NCBI GenBank assembly: GCA_001298545.1
Contig: LJCX01000028.1
Location: 496,001 to 560,000 of the forward strand
Origin: Actinobacteria bacterium OV320
Lineage (GTDB): Bacteria > Actinomycetota > Actinomycetes > Streptomycetales > Streptomycetaceae
Length of the DNA: 64,000 nucleotides
Direction of reading: 5' to 3'
The notes under the pieces are model-generated. The model made no database searches. It was given only the letters and a program-made list of their open reading frames with translations, and was not told where the DNA came from. A program made the position numbers and the translations under genes. Positions 24,876 to 33,869 of the stretch are shown here, piece by piece; the stretch's first letter is position 1, and every line of letters starts with the position of its first letter.

Positions 24876-26198
24876 TCACAGGGTGCGCAACAGCACCGCC
24901 GGCTGCTCCACGCAGTCCGCCACGTAGCGCAGGAAGCCTCCCGCCGTTCCGCCGTCGCACACCCGGTGGTCGAAGGTGAGCGAGAGCTGGACGACCTGGC
25001 GCACCGCCAGCTCGCCGTCGTGCACCCACGGCTTGGGGATGATGCGGCCGACACCGAGCATGGCCGCCTCGGGGTGGTTGATGATCGGCGTGGAGCCGTC
25101 GACTCCGAACACCCCGTAGTTGTTCAAGGTGAAGGTGCCGCCGGTCAGGTCGGCGGGGGTGAGACGGCCGTCCCGGGACGCCTCGGTGAGCCGGGCGAAC
25201 TCCGCGGTGAGTCCCTCGGCGTCCCGGGCGTGCGCGTCGCGGACGACCGGCACGACGAGTCCCCGCTCGGTCTGCGCGGCGAAGCCGAGGTGGACGTGGT
25301 CGAACTGGACGATCTCCCGGGCCGCCAGGTCGACGGTGGAGTTCAGCTCCGGGAAGCGGGCCAGCGCCGCGGTGCAGATACGGGCGAGCAGCGCGAGGAG
25401 GGAGATCTTCGGCCCGCCGGACGCGTTCATGGCGGCCCGGGCCCGCATCAGTTCCGTCGCGTCGGCGTCCACCCAGCAGGTGGCGTCGGGGATCTCGCGT
25501 CGGCTGCGGGAGAGCTTGTCGGCGACGGCACCCCGGACGCCCTTGAGCGGGACGCGGCGGCTTCCGGAGGGAGCGGAGGAGCCGGGTGACAGCTGTGCCG
25601 CCTGGTCCCGCGGGGCGGCCCCCCGCAGCGCGTTCTCCACGTCCGCCCGCAGGATCAGCCCCTCGGGCCCGGAGCCCGTGAGCTCCCTCAGGTCCAGGTT
25701 GTTCTCCCGGGCGAGTCTGCGCACCAGGGGGGAGATCACGGGGACGGGGCCGTCGGGCTTTCCGGCCGGGACATCCGGGAGAACCGGGGCAGCCGGGGCG
25801 GGGGCCGCGACGGCCACGGAAGCGGTCGGTTCCGGTCGCGCCGACCGGACCCGGCGCCTGCGCGCGGGTGCCTCCGAGGTGCCGTAACCGACGAGCACGT
25901 TGCCCGACCCCTCGGCGCCCTTGGCGGGAACCTCCGGGCCGCCCGAGGCCGGCGCACCGACCGCGACCGTGATCAGCGGTGCGCCGACGGGCAGTTCGGT
26001 GCCCTCCTCGCCGAAGCGCGCGGTGACCACACCGCCGTAGGGGCAGGGCACCTCCACCATGGCCTTGGCCGTCTCGACCTCGACGACCGGCTGGTCGACG
26101 GCGACGACGTCGCCCACCTGGACCAGCCAGCGGACGATCTCCGCCTCGGTGAGTCCCTCCCCGAGGTCGGGAAGCTTGAACTCCAGCACCTGTGCCAT
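24876..26198 (-). CDS. bkdC1: Branched-chain 2-oxoacid dehydrogenase E2, cluster 1
   Basis: Product of 440 residues. Lipoyl domain with K45 in VETAKAMVEV, E3/E1-binding domain (RRLARENNLDLRELTGSGPEG, near 165-195) and acyltransferase core ending in HRVCDG (His near 411). Compared with cluster 2 it has a shorter linker, and Cys replaces Val at the second position after the catalytic His-Arg, a conservative change. It starts within the bkdB1 stop (TGATG). It should transfer isobutyryl, isovaleryl or methylbutyryl groups to CoA. Ends 78 bases before the mobA start region. Confidence 0.92.
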   Translation of the reverse strand: MAQVLEFKLPDLGEGLTEAEIVRWLVQVGDVVAVDQPVVEVETAKAMVEVPCPYGGVVTARFGEEGTELPVGAPLITVAVGAPASGGPEVPAKGAEGSGNVLVGYGTSEAPARRRRVRSARPEPTASVAVAAPAPAAPVLPDVPAGKPDGPVPVISPLVRRLARENNLDLRELTGSGPEGLILRADVENALRGAAPRDQAAQLSPGSSAPSGSRRVPLKGVRGAVADKLSRSRREIPDATCWVDADATELMRARAAMNASGGPKISLLALLARICTAALARFPELNSTVDLAAREIVQFDHVHLGFAAQTERGLVVPVVRDAHARDAEGLTAEFARLTEASRDGRLTPADLTGGTFTLNNYGVFGVDGSTPIINHPEAAMLGVGRIIPKPWVHDGELAVRQVVQLSLTFDHRVCDGGTAGGFLRYVADCVEQPAVLLRTL

Positions 26199-27202
26199 CA
26201 GTTGTCCGCCTCCCACTGCAACCGCGCCACGGCGTCCAGGATGCGGTCGACGCCGGGCAGGTGGTGGCGCTCCAGCATCGGCGGCGGGTACGGAAGGTCG
26301 AACCCGGCGACGCGCAGCACCGGTGCCTCCAGGTGGTGGAAGCAGCGCTCCGTGACGCGGGCCGCGATCTCGCCGCCCGGGCCGCCGAAGGAGCCCGACT
26401 CGTGCACGACGACCGCGCGGCCGGTCCGCCGCACCGAGGCGCAGACCGTCTCGTCATCGAAGGGCACCAGCGAGCGCAGGTCGACGACCTCGAGGTCCCA
26501 GCCCTCGGCACGCGCCGCTTCGGCGGCTTCGAGGCAGACCGGCACCGAAGGACCGTAGGTGATCAGTGTGGCGCTCCGGCCCGTGCGCCGCACCACCGCG
26601 CGGCCGATCGGTTCGACACTCTGCGGTTCCTCCGGGTTCCAGGAGTCCTTGGACCAGTACAGACGCTTGGGTTCGAGGACGACGACCGGGTCGTCGGAGG
26701 CGATGGCGGCGCGCAGCAGGCCGTAGGCGTCGGCGACCGTGGCGGGCGTGACGACATGGAGGCCCGGGGTCGCCATGTAGTACGCCTCGGAGGAGTCGCT
26801 GTGGTGCTCGACGCCTCCGATGCCGCCGCCGTAGGGCACCCGGACGGTGATCGGCAGGGGCATACGGCCGCGGGTGCGGTTGCGCATCCGGGCGACATGG
26901 CTGATGAGCTGCTCGAACGCCGGGTAGGCGAAGGCGTCGAACTGCATCTCCACGACCGGCCGCAGTCCGTACATCGCCATGCCGACGGCCGTGCCGAGGA
27001 TGCCCGCCTCGGCGAGCGGGGTGTCCGTGCAGCGGTCCTCGCCGAACTCCGCGGCGAGCCCGTCGGTGACCCGGAAGACGCCGCCGAGGGTGCCCACGTC
27101 CTCGCCCAGGACGTGCACGGTCGGGTCGGCGGCCATCGCGTCCCGGAGCGCGCGGGTGAGTGCCTGCGCCATGGTGGCGGGCTTGAGGGCGACGGTGGTC
27201 AT
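26198..27202 (-). CDS. bkdB1: Branched-chain 2-oxoacid dehydrogenase E1 beta, cluster 1
   Basis: Product of 334 residues of the same family as the 7.1 kb gene, with GEDVGTLGGVFRVTDGL, PLAEAGILGTAVGMAMYG, YGGGIGGVEHHSDSSEAYY and a C-terminal FDLPYPPPMLERHHLPGVDRI. Overlaps bkdA1 by four bases and bkdC1 by one. Cytoplasmic E1 subunit providing the decarboxylase half-site. The divergence from cluster 2 suggests an old duplication within the genus. Confidence 0.92.
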   Translation of the reverse strand: MTTVALKPATMAQALTRALRDAMAADPTVHVLGEDVGTLGGVFRVTDGLAAEFGEDRCTDTPLAEAGILGTAVGMAMYGLRPVVEMQFDAFAYPAFEQLISHVARMRNRTRGRMPLPITVRVPYGGGIGGVEHHSDSSEAYYMATPGLHVVTPATVADAYGLLRAAIASDDPVVVLEPKRLYWSKDSWNPEEPQSVEPIGRAVVRRTGRSATLITYGPSVPVCLEAAEAARAEGWDLEVVDLRSLVPFDDETVCASVRRTGRAVVVHESGSFGGPGGEIAARVTERCFHHLEAPVLRVAGFDLPYPPPMLERHHLPGVDRILDAVARLQWEADN

Positions 27203-28344
27203 CGGTGCGTGCCCTCCTGGTCGGCGTGCTCGGCCTCGAGCTCCGCCCGCAGCAGGTCGCGCTGTTCCCGCAGTTGGGGGGTGGGTTCGGCGTACACGTG
27301 GGCGAACAGGTCCATGGGGTCGAGGACCGCGTCCTGGTTCATGCGGGCGCGCAGGTCGGCGGCCATCACCTCGGCGGCGTCCCGCGCGGACTGCTTCGCG
27401 TCCTCGTCGAGCAGCCCGCGCGCGGTGAGTTCGCGCTCCAGCAGCTGGATCGGGTCGTGTTCGCGCCAGGTCTCGACCTCGGCGTCGCCGCGGTAGCGGG
27501 TGGCGTCGTCGGCGTTGGTGTGCGCCTCGATGCGGTAGGTCACCGCCTCCACGAGGGTGGGACCGCCGCCCTCACGCGCGTGCCGTACGGCGTCGGTCAG
27601 CACCTCGTGCACGGCGGCCGCGTCGTTGCCGTCGACCAGGCGGCCCGGCATGCCGTAGCCGACGGCCTTGTGGGCCAGCGAGGGAGCGGCGGTCTGCTTG
27701 GCGAGCGGTACGGAGATCGCGAAGCCGTTGTTCTGCACGAGGAAGACGACCGGGGCCTGCCAGACGGCGGCGAAGTTCAGCGCCTCGTGGAAGTCGCCCT
27801 CGCTGGTGCCGCCGTCGCCGACCATGGCGAGCGCGACCACGTCGTCGCCCTTGAGACGGGCGGCGTGCGCGAGGCCCACGGCGTGCGGGAGCTGGGTGGC
27901 GAGCGGGGTGGACAGCGGCGCCACCCGGTGCTCGTACGGGTCGTAGCCGGTGTGCCAGTCGCCGCGCAGCAGGGTGAGGGCCTCGACGGGGTCCACTCCG
28001 CGCGCGACGACGGCGAGGGTGTCGCGGTAGCTGGGAAAGAGCCAGTCCCGCTCCTGGAGGGCGAGCGCCGCGGCGACCTCGCAGGCCTCCTGGCCGGTGC
28101 TGGAGGGGTAGACGGCGAGTCTGCCCTGCTTGGTGAGGGCGGTGGCCTGGACGTTGTAACGGCGGCCGCGCACCAGCTGGGCGTACAGCCGGCGCAGCAG
28201 CTCCGGGTCGGCCTGCGCGGCCGCGTCGGTGCCGAGGACGCGGTACGGCTCCGCGTCGGGCAGCAGCGGCGCGGGGTCGGTACGGGGCTGCCAGGCCGGC
28301 GGCGGGGTCGGCCGGTACGCGCCCCGTTGCTCCATGACCGTCAT
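27199..28344 (-). CDS. bkdA1: Branched-chain 2-oxoacid dehydrogenase E1 alpha, cluster 1
   Basis: Product of 381 residues. The thiamine-diphosphate motif runs from GDGGTSEGDFHEALNFA to VQNNGFAISV, with the phospho-loop YRIEAHTNADDATRYRG. The N-terminal tail is Pro-rich and short, unlike the basic tail of the cluster 2 subunit. ATG 28344 has GGAGG upstream. First gene of the bkdA1-B1-C1 operon; its promoter region is shared with the divergent Lrp-type gene and holds a TetR-operator-like palindrome. Confidence 0.92.
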   Translation of the reverse strand: MTVMEQRGAYRPTPPPAWQPRTDPAPLLPDAEPYRVLGTDAAAQADPELLRRLYAQLVRGRRYNVQATALTKQGRLAVYPSSTGQEACEVAAALALQERDWLFPSYRDTLAVVARGVDPVEALTLLRGDWHTGYDPYEHRVAPLSTPLATQLPHAVGLAHAARLKGDDVVALAMVGDGGTSEGDFHEALNFAAVWQAPVVFLVQNNGFAISVPLAKQTAAPSLAHKAVGYGMPGRLVDGNDAAAVHEVLTDAVRHAREGGGPTLVEAVTYRIEAHTNADDATRYRGDAEVETWREHDPIQLLERELTARGLLDEDAKQSARDAAEVMAADLRARMNQDAVLDPMDLFAHVYAEPTPQLREQRDLLRAELEAEHADQEGTHR

Positions 28345-28404
28345 GACGGCACCTCCTCGTGGGAGTGGCTACGGGAGGCGCGCCGGTTGTGATGCGCCTC
28401 ACCT

Positions 28405-28418
28405 ACCGATTGTTCGGT
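28405..28418. promoter_or_regulatory. TetR (PaaR-like) operator variant in the bkdA1/bkdR interval
   Basis: ACCGATTGTTCGGT matches the pattern seen at 31266 and 36227 (ACCG-N2-CG-N2-CGGT) except for TG instead of CG in the centre. Placed 61 bases upstream of bkdA1 and 81 bases upstream of bkdR, where it could affect either promoter. Confidence 0.55.
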
Positions 28419-28452
28419 CGTCGGCACATTTTGGCTACAGGGCCCCTCAGGC

Positions 28453-28474
28453 TGTGGACAAACGGTTCTCCACA
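28453..28474. other. DnaA box pair
   Basis: TGTGGACAA (28453-28461, reverse of the preferred TTGTCCACA) and TTCTCCACA (28466-28474) face each other just upstream of bkdR. Part of a series of DnaA-box-like sites in intergenic DNA of this window. Confidence 0.5.
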
Positions 28475-28498
28475 ACCTGAGATGGGTGCAGTACGTCC

Positions 28499-29095
28499 AT
28501 GGCAGGAGGGCAGGGGGACATGGCACCTGAACAAATGGCCGAAGGGCCGGAGAACGGCACCGCGCCGCCTCCGGGCAACCCTCCGCCGCCGACCGGTGCC
28601 CTGTCGCCGAGCAGTGTCCCGTCGCCGGGTGGCGCCCCGCTGCCGCCGCCGCGTCCGCTGGACGCCATCGACCAGGACATCCTGCAGATACTCCAGGCGG
28701 ACGGCCGCGCCTCGATACGGTCGGTCGCCGAGCGGGTCCACGTCTCGCGCGCCAACGCCTACGCGCGGATCAACCGGCTCATCGAGGACGGCGTCATCCG
28801 CGGCTTCGGCGCCCGTGTCGACCACGAGCGCGCCGGGCAGGGCACGAGCGCCTACATCACGCTGAAGATCGTGCAGAACTCCTGGCGGACGGTGCGCGAG
28901 CAGCTGAGGCTGCTGCCCGGCGCCTCCCACATCGCCCTCGTGGGGGGCGATTTCGACGTCCTGCTCCTGGTGCACACGCCGGACAACAGGGCGCTGCGCG
29001 AGGTGGTGCTCACCCGGCTCCAGTTGATCCCCGAGGTGCTCAGCACGCGCACGCTGCTGGTGTTCGAGGAGGAGGACCTGGAACCGCAGGGGTGA
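28499..29095 (+). CDS. bkdR: Lrp/AsnC-family regulator, probable BkdR
   Basis: Product of up to 198 residues. After a Pro/Gly-rich leader of about 50 residues comes the helix-turn-helix LDAIDQDILQILQADGRASI RSVAERV and the RAM ligand domain with VGGDFDVLLLV. Lrp regulators sense amino acids and form octamers. Its position divergent from bkdABC is that of BkdR, known in Streptomyces and Pseudomonas. A second start at ATG 28520 has a better ribosome binding site (GGAGG) and would remove seven residues. It may also act at the cluster 2 promoter. Confidence 0.85.
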   Translation: MAGGQGDMAPEQMAEGPENGTAPPPGNPPPPTGALSPSSVPSPGGAPLPPPRPLDAIDQDILQILQADGRASIRSVAERVHVSRANAYARINRLIEDGVIRGFGARVDHERAGQGTSAYITLKIVQNSWRTVREQLRLLPGASHIALVGGDFDVLLLVHTPDNRALREVVLTRLQLIPEVLSTRTLLVFEEEDLEPQG

Positions 29096-29098
29096 GCC

Positions 29099-29689
29099 CT
29101 ACGGGGCCGTGCGCAGCCCCTCGAAGACCAGCCGCACCACCGCGTCGGCGACCTCGCTCTCGACCATCCCCCGGCCGCCCGGCCGGTACCACTCGACGAT
29201 CGAGTTGATCATCCCGAAGACCAGCCGGGTGGCGAGCCGCACCTCCATGTCGCCGCGTATGTCCCCGTCGGCGGCGGCCGCCTTCAGCAGTTCGGCGACC
29301 CGGTGGTCGAAGTCGCGGCGCCGCTCCAGGGCCCACCGCTCGGTGTCGGTGTTGCCGCGCACGCGCAGCAGCAGTGTCACGTACGGCAGTTCGCCGATGA
29401 GTACCTCGACCATGCGCCGCACGACGTACTCCAGGCGCTCCGAGGCGTCCCCCACGCGCGCGTGCTCCTCCTCGAGGATCCCGAAGAGGCCGTCCAGGGC
29501 CCGGCTGACGGCGCGCCGCAGCAGTTCCTCCTTGCCGGCGACATGGTGGTAGATCGACGACTTGGAGATGCCGGCCGCCTTGGAGAGGTGCTCCATGGAG
29601 GTGCCGTCGTAGCCGCGCTCGTTGAAGATCTGGACGGCGACGGAGAGCAGGGTCTCCGGGGTGTACGTGTCGCGCTTGGCGGTGGTCAC
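29099..29689 (-). CDS. paaR: TetR-family regulator, PaaR-like
   Basis: Product of 196 residues. TetR N-terminal HTH (LLSVAVQIFNERGYDGTSMEHLSKAAGISKSSIYHHVAGKEELL) and a C-terminal ligand domain (TetR_C, about 80-190) with a Tyr-rich pocket. The GTG overlaps the stop of paaH (GTGA), so it is transcribed in the paaH operon. Actinobacterial PaaR proteins repress phenylacetate genes and are released by phenylacetyl-CoA; palindromes resembling their operators (ACCG-N2-CG-N2-CGGT) stand before paaH/paaN and paaA. Ligand inferred. The name is used by analogy. Confidence 0.82.
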   Translation of the reverse strand: MTTAKRDTYTPETLLSVAVQIFNERGYDGTSMEHLSKAAGISKSSIYHHVAGKEELLRRAVSRALDGLFGILEEEHARVGDASERLEYVVRRMVEVLIGELPYVTLLLRVRGNTDTERWALERRRDFDHRVAELLKAAAADGDIRGDMEVRLATRLVFGMINSIVEWYRPGGRGMVESEVADAVVRLVFEGLRTAP

Positions 29690-31209
29690 GAGGCGCCCTC
29701 CCGCTTCTCGGTGGCATAGGAGTGGCGGTACAGCGCGAGGGACGGCGCGTAGCGGCCGGAGGGGTCGCGCTCGTGCAGGTCGTCCAGGAGGGAGCAGGCC
29801 CAGGTGCGGCCCAGCCTGCGGCTCCACTCGAAGGGGCCGAGCGGGTAGTTGACGCCCAGGCGCATCGCGGTGTCGATGTCCTCCTCGGTGGCCACGCCCT
29901 TGGCCACGGCGTCGTGCGCGAGATCGACGATCCGCGCGACCGTACGGGCGACGATCATGCCCGGGACGTCGCCGATGACGCTGACGTTCTTGCCGAGCGC
30001 CTGGAACAGGCCGATCGCCTCGGACATCGTCTGCGTGGAGGTGTCCTGGGAGGCGGACAGGGCGATGCGGGTGGCCTTGCGGTAGTCCAGGGCGAGGTCG
30101 AAGTAGACGACGTCCCGGAACTCCACGGACGTCTGGCCGTCGGCGAGGGCGAGCTGGCCGTCGCCGGGCAGCACCAGGCGGGTGCCGTGGTCCTCCTCCT
30201 CCTCGCGGACCTGGATGCCCGCCTCGCGGATCAGCGCGAGCAGTTCGGAGGCGGGGCCCAGATTGCCCTCGGCGACGACGTACGCGGGCGGCTGGGCCTT
30301 CTCCGCGGTGTGCGGTTCGGCCGACCCGGCGGCCCCGGTCCCGGTGGAGTAGTCGTACCAGCCCTGGCCGGTCTTGCGGCCGAGGCGGCCCGACTCGACC
30401 AGGCGCCGCTGGGCGAGCGAGGGCGTGAAGCGCACGTCCTGGAAGAAGGACCGCCACACGGAGTGCGTGACCGACTCGTTGACGTCCTGTCCGATCAGGT
30501 CGGTCAGCTCGAAGGCGCCCATCTTGAACCCGCCCGACTCGCGCAGGATCGCGTCGATGGTGGCCGGGTCGGCGCCCTGCGCCTCGAAGACGGCGAACGC
30601 CTCGGCGTAGAAGGGGCGCGCGATGCGGTTGACGATGAAGCCGGGGGTGTCGGCGCAGGCGACCGGCGTCTTGCCCCAGGAGCGGGCGGTCTCGTACGCG
30701 CGGGTGGCCGACGTGACGTCGGTGGCGTACCCGGAGACGACCTCGACCAGCGGCAGCAGCGGCGCGGGGTTGAAGAAGTGCAGGCCCACCAGGCGGCCCG
30801 GGTTGCGCAGGGCGCCCCCGACGGCGGTCACCGACAGCGACGAGGTGTTGGTGGCGAGCAGACAGTCCTCGCCGACGACGTCCTCCAGCTGCCGGAACAG
30901 CTCCTGCTTGGCCTCCAGAAGCTCCACGACGGCCTCGACGACCAGGGAGCAGTCGGCGAGGTCGGTGATGCTCTCCGCGGGCCGCAGGCGGGCACGTGCC
31001 TCGTCGCGGTCAGGTGCGGCGAGGCGGTCCTTCTCGACGAGCCGGTCCAGGCGGGCGCCGATCGCGGCCGCCGCCTCGCGGGCGCGGCCGGGCACGGCGT
31101 CGTAGAGCCGCACGGGGTGACCGGCGACGAGCGCGACCTGGGCGATGCCCTGGCCCATGGTGCCGGTGCCGACGACGGCCACGGGGCTGCTGAGGTCGAG
31201 TGCTGTCAT
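29686..31209 (-). CDS. paaH: 3-hydroxyacyl-CoA dehydrogenase, PaaH type
   Basis: Product of 507 residues. Rossmann motif AVVGTGTMGQGIAQ at 12-25, catalytic His in GLHFFNP near 145, and two C-terminal 3HCDH helical domains (about 190-285 and 405-495). This double-domain length is that of PaaH/PaaC-type enzymes acting on 3-hydroxyadipyl-CoA, late in phenylacetate breakdown. 3-hydroxybutyryl-CoA is an alternative substrate. ATG 31209 lies 57 bases from the shared operator. The downstream TetR gene overlaps. Confidence 0.88.
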   Translation of the reverse strand: MTALDLSSPVAVVGTGTMGQGIAQVALVAGHPVRLYDAVPGRAREAAAAIGARLDRLVEKDRLAAPDRDEARARLRPAESITDLADCSLVVEAVVELLEAKQELFRQLEDVVGEDCLLATNTSSLSVTAVGGALRNPGRLVGLHFFNPAPLLPLVEVVSGYATDVTSATRAYETARSWGKTPVACADTPGFIVNRIARPFYAEAFAVFEAQGADPATIDAILRESGGFKMGAFELTDLIGQDVNESVTHSVWRSFFQDVRFTPSLAQRRLVESGRLGRKTGQGWYDYSTGTGAAGSAEPHTAEKAQPPAYVVAEGNLGPASELLALIREAGIQVREEEEDHGTRLVLPGDGQLALADGQTSVEFRDVVYFDLALDYRKATRIALSASQDTSTQTMSEAIGLFQALGKNVSVIGDVPGMIVARTVARIVDLAHDAVAKGVATEEDIDTAMRLGVNYPLGPFEWSRRLGRTWACSLLDDLHERDPSGRYAPSLALYRHSYATEKREGAS

Positions 31210-31257
31210 GTGCGCGATCCTCCCGCACGGGGTTTTCCACAGATGCGGCAGGCCCCC

Positions 31258-31285
31258 TTGTCCCGACCGATCGTTCGGTTACTCT
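31258..31285 (+). promoter_or_regulatory. paaN promoter with operator in the spacer
   Basis: TTGTCC (31258-31263) and TACTCT (31280-31285) are 16 bases apart, and that spacer contains the operator-like palindrome ACCGATCGTTCGGT (31266-31279). A bound repressor would cover both promoter boxes. The divergent paaH promoter lies on the other side. The site is the exact reverse complement of the one at 36227. Confidence 0.6.
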
Positions 31286-31368
31286 AACCCTGACTGGCTG
31301 TTCCTGCCCAGGTTTCCGCCAGGTCATGAGCTCGACGGAGAGTTCTCAAGACGAGGAGTTGGTCCCGC

Positions 31369-33078
31369 ATGGCCGCCGCCGAACCGACCGCGCACGCTCT
31401 GATCGCCCAGCACCGGCCCACCCTCGACCAGGCCCTGGAAGCGATCCGCACCCGCGCGTACTGGTCCCCGCACCCGGAACACCCCAAGGCCTACGGGGAG
31501 AACGGCAGCCTGGACGCCGCGGCCGGCAAGGCCGCCTTCGACGCCGTCCTGCACACCCGCCTCGACCTCGGCCAGCCCGGCACCGACGACTGGGTGGGCG
31601 GCGAGGTCTCGCCGTACGGCGTAAAGCTGGGCGTGACCTACCCGCACGCGGACGTGGACACGCTGCTGCCCGCCATGCGGGCCGGACAGGGCGCCTGGCG
31701 GGACGCGGGGGCCGAAGTACGCGCGGTGGTCTGCCTGGAGATCCTCAAGCGGATCAGCGACCGGACGCACGAGTTCGCGCACGCGGTCATGCACACCTCC
31801 GGCCAGGCCTTCATGATGGCGTTCCAGGCGGGCGGCCCGCACGCGCAGGACCGCGGCCTGGAAGCGGTGGCGTACGCGTACGCGGAGCAGGTCCGCACGC
31901 CCGGCACGGCGGAGTGGAGCAAGCCCCAGGGCAAGCGCGACCCGCTCGCGCTGACCAAGCGCTTCACCCCGGTCCCGCGCGGGATCGCCCTGCTCATCGG
32001 CTGCAACACCTTCCCGACGTGGAACGGCTACCCGGGTCTGTTCGCCTCCCTGGCCACCGGCAACGCGGTCCTGGTCAAGCCCCACCCGCGCGCGGTGCTG
32101 CCGCTCGCGCTGACCGTGGGCGTCGCCCGCGAGGTGCTCGCCGAGGCCGGCTTCGACCCGAACCTGGTCGCGCTGGCCGCCGAGCGCCCCGGCGAGGGCA
32201 TCGCCAAGACCCTGGCCACCCGCCCCGAGATCCGGATCGTCGACTACACCGGCTCGACCGCCTTCGGCGACTGGCTGGAGGCCAACGCCCGCCAGGCGCA
32301 GGTCTACACCGAGAAGGCCGGCGTCAACACGGTGATCGTGGAGTCCACGGCGAACTACAAGGGCATGCTCGCCAACCTGGCGTTCTCGCTCTCCCTGTAC
32401 AGCGGCCAGATGTGCACGACCCCGCAGAACCTGCTGATCCCCCGCGACGGCATCCGCACCGACGAGGGCGCGAAGACCTTCGACGAGGTCGTCGCCGACC
32501 TCGCCCGCTCGATCGACGGCCTCCTCGGCGACGACGCGCGCGCCAACGCGCTGCTCGGCGCCATCGTCAACCCGGACGTCAAGGCCCGTCTGGAGGCCGC
32601 CGCGGGCCTCGGCGAGGTCGCCCTCGCCTCCCGCGAGGTGAGCAACCCGGAGTTCCCGGACGCGATCGTGCGCACCCCGGTGCTCGTCAAGCTCGACGGG
32701 GCGCGGAAGTACTGGGACGGCGCGGACGACGAGGCCGCCTACATGGGCGAGTGCTTCGGCCCGGTCTCCTTCGCCGTCGCCGTCGACTCCGCGGCCGACG
32801 CGGTCGCCCTGCTGCGGCGCACGGTGCGCGAGAAGGGCGCGATGACCGTCGGCGCGTACACCACCGACGCGGAGGTCGAGCGGGCGATCGAGGAGGTCTG
32901 CCTGGAGGAGGCCGCCCAGCTGTCCCTCAACCTCACCGGCGGGGTCTACGTCAACCAGACGGCCGCGTTCTCCGACTTCCACGGCTCGGGCGGCAACCCG
33001 GCGGCCAACGCGGCCCTGACCGACGGCGCGTTCGTCGCCAACCGCTTCCGGGTGGTGGAGGTCCGCCGGGACGCCTAG
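31369..33078 (+). CDS. paaN: Phenylacetate-degradation aldehyde dehydrogenase PaaN
   Basis: Product of 569 residues with an aldehyde-dehydrogenase fold. The catalytic Cys is in YSGQMCTTPQN, preceded by the general-base region around GVNTVIVESTANY; cofactor-site residues TGSTAFGDWLE follow the family pattern. Length and sequence fit PaaN (TIGR02288 type), not the bifunctional PaaZ of E. coli with its MaoC hydratase domain, which is missing here. It probably oxidises the ring-opened semialdehyde CoA. ATG 31369. The 160-base leader carries the TetR operator. Confidence 0.85.
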   Translation: MAAAEPTAHALIAQHRPTLDQALEAIRTRAYWSPHPEHPKAYGENGSLDAAAGKAAFDAVLHTRLDLGQPGTDDWVGGEVSPYGVKLGVTYPHADVDTLLPAMRAGQGAWRDAGAEVRAVVCLEILKRISDRTHEFAHAVMHTSGQAFMMAFQAGGPHAQDRGLEAVAYAYAEQVRTPGTAEWSKPQGKRDPLALTKRFTPVPRGIALLIGCNTFPTWNGYPGLFASLATGNAVLVKPHPRAVLPLALTVGVAREVLAEAGFDPNLVALAAERPGEGIAKTLATRPEIRIVDYTGSTAFGDWLEANARQAQVYTEKAGVNTVIVESTANYKGMLANLAFSLSLYSGQMCTTPQNLLIPRDGIRTDEGAKTFDEVVADLARSIDGLLGDDARANALLGAIVNPDVKARLEAAAGLGEVALASREVSNPEFPDAIVRTPVLVKLDGARKYWDGADDEAAYMGECFGPVSFAVAVDSAADAVALLRRTVREKGAMTVGAYTTDAEVERAIEEVCLEEAAQLSLNLTGGVYVNQTAAFSDFHGSGGNPAANAALTDGAFVANRFRVVEVRRDA

Positions 33079-33082
33079 GCGT

Positions 33083-33859
33083 CTAGGGGACGTGCGGTGC
33101 GCCCCCGGTGGCGCTCCAGTGGTACAGCGTCATGGCCACACTGGTCGCGAGGTTGTAGCTGGAGACCTGGGGGCGCATCGGCAGGGCGAGAAGGTGGTCG
33201 GCACGCGCGCGCAGCTCTGCGGAGAGCCCGCTGCGCTCCGATCCGAAGGCCAGGAGGGCGTCGTCCGGCAGCTTGACGCCCCGCAGGTCGTCACCCTCCG
33301 GGTCGAGGGCGAACACCGGGCCGGCCGGCAGCTCGCCGACGGTCAGCCGCTCCACGGCGGTCGCGAAGTGCAGCCCCGCCCCGCCGCGCACCACGGTCGG
33401 GTGCCAGGGGTCGAGGGTGCCGGTGGTGACCACCCCGGTGGCCCCGAAACCGGCGGCCAGCCGGATCACCGCGCCCGCGTTGCCGAGGTTGCGCGGATCG
33501 TCCAGCACCACGACGGGAGTGGCGCGGGGCGCACTCCCCAGCCGCTCCAGGTTGGCCTCGCGGGCGGGCCGTACGGCCAGGGCGGCGACCGCGGTGGGAT
33601 GCGGGCGCGGCACCAGGGAGCGGTACGTCGCCTCGGGGACCTCCGTCAGCAGCGCGTCCAGCGCGTCACGCACGTCCGGGGCGAGTTCGTCGGCGAGGGC
33701 GAGCGTCGCCCGCCGGTCGGCGGTGACCGCCACCGGGACCTCGGCTCCGAAGCGCACGGCGTGCTTGAGGGCGTGGAAGCCGTCGAGCAGGACGGAGGCG
33801 TCGGCGAGCCGCCGCCACCGGCCGAGCGGATCGGAGCCGGCGGTCACGGGGTCGGTCAT
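33083..33859 (-). CDS. SpoU/TrmH-family RNA 2'-O-methyltransferase
   Basis: Product of 258 residues. All three SpoU motifs are present: motif 1 LDDPRNLGNAGAVIRLA, motif 2 AFGSERSGL and motif 3 LPMRPQVSSYNLATSVAM, the deep trefoil-knot AdoMet site. The N-terminal extension (about 100 residues) resembles an RNA-binding substrate domain. It methylates 2'-hydroxyls of tRNA or rRNA; the precise target cannot be told. Not obviously connected to phenylacetate. ATG 33859; convergent with paaN, four bases between stops. Confidence 0.88.
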   Translation of the reverse strand: MTDPVTAGSDPLGRWRRLADASVLLDGFHALKHAVRFGAEVPVAVTADRRATLALADELAPDVRDALDALLTEVPEATYRSLVPRPHPTAVAALAVRPAREANLERLGSAPRATPVVVLDDPRNLGNAGAVIRLAAGFGATGVVTTGTLDPWHPTVVRGGAGLHFATAVERLTVGELPAGPVFALDPEGDDLRGVKLPDDALLAFGSERSGLSAELRARADHLLALPMRPQVSSYNLATSVAMTLYHWSATGGAPHVP

Positions 33860-33869
33860 GCCGTGAACC

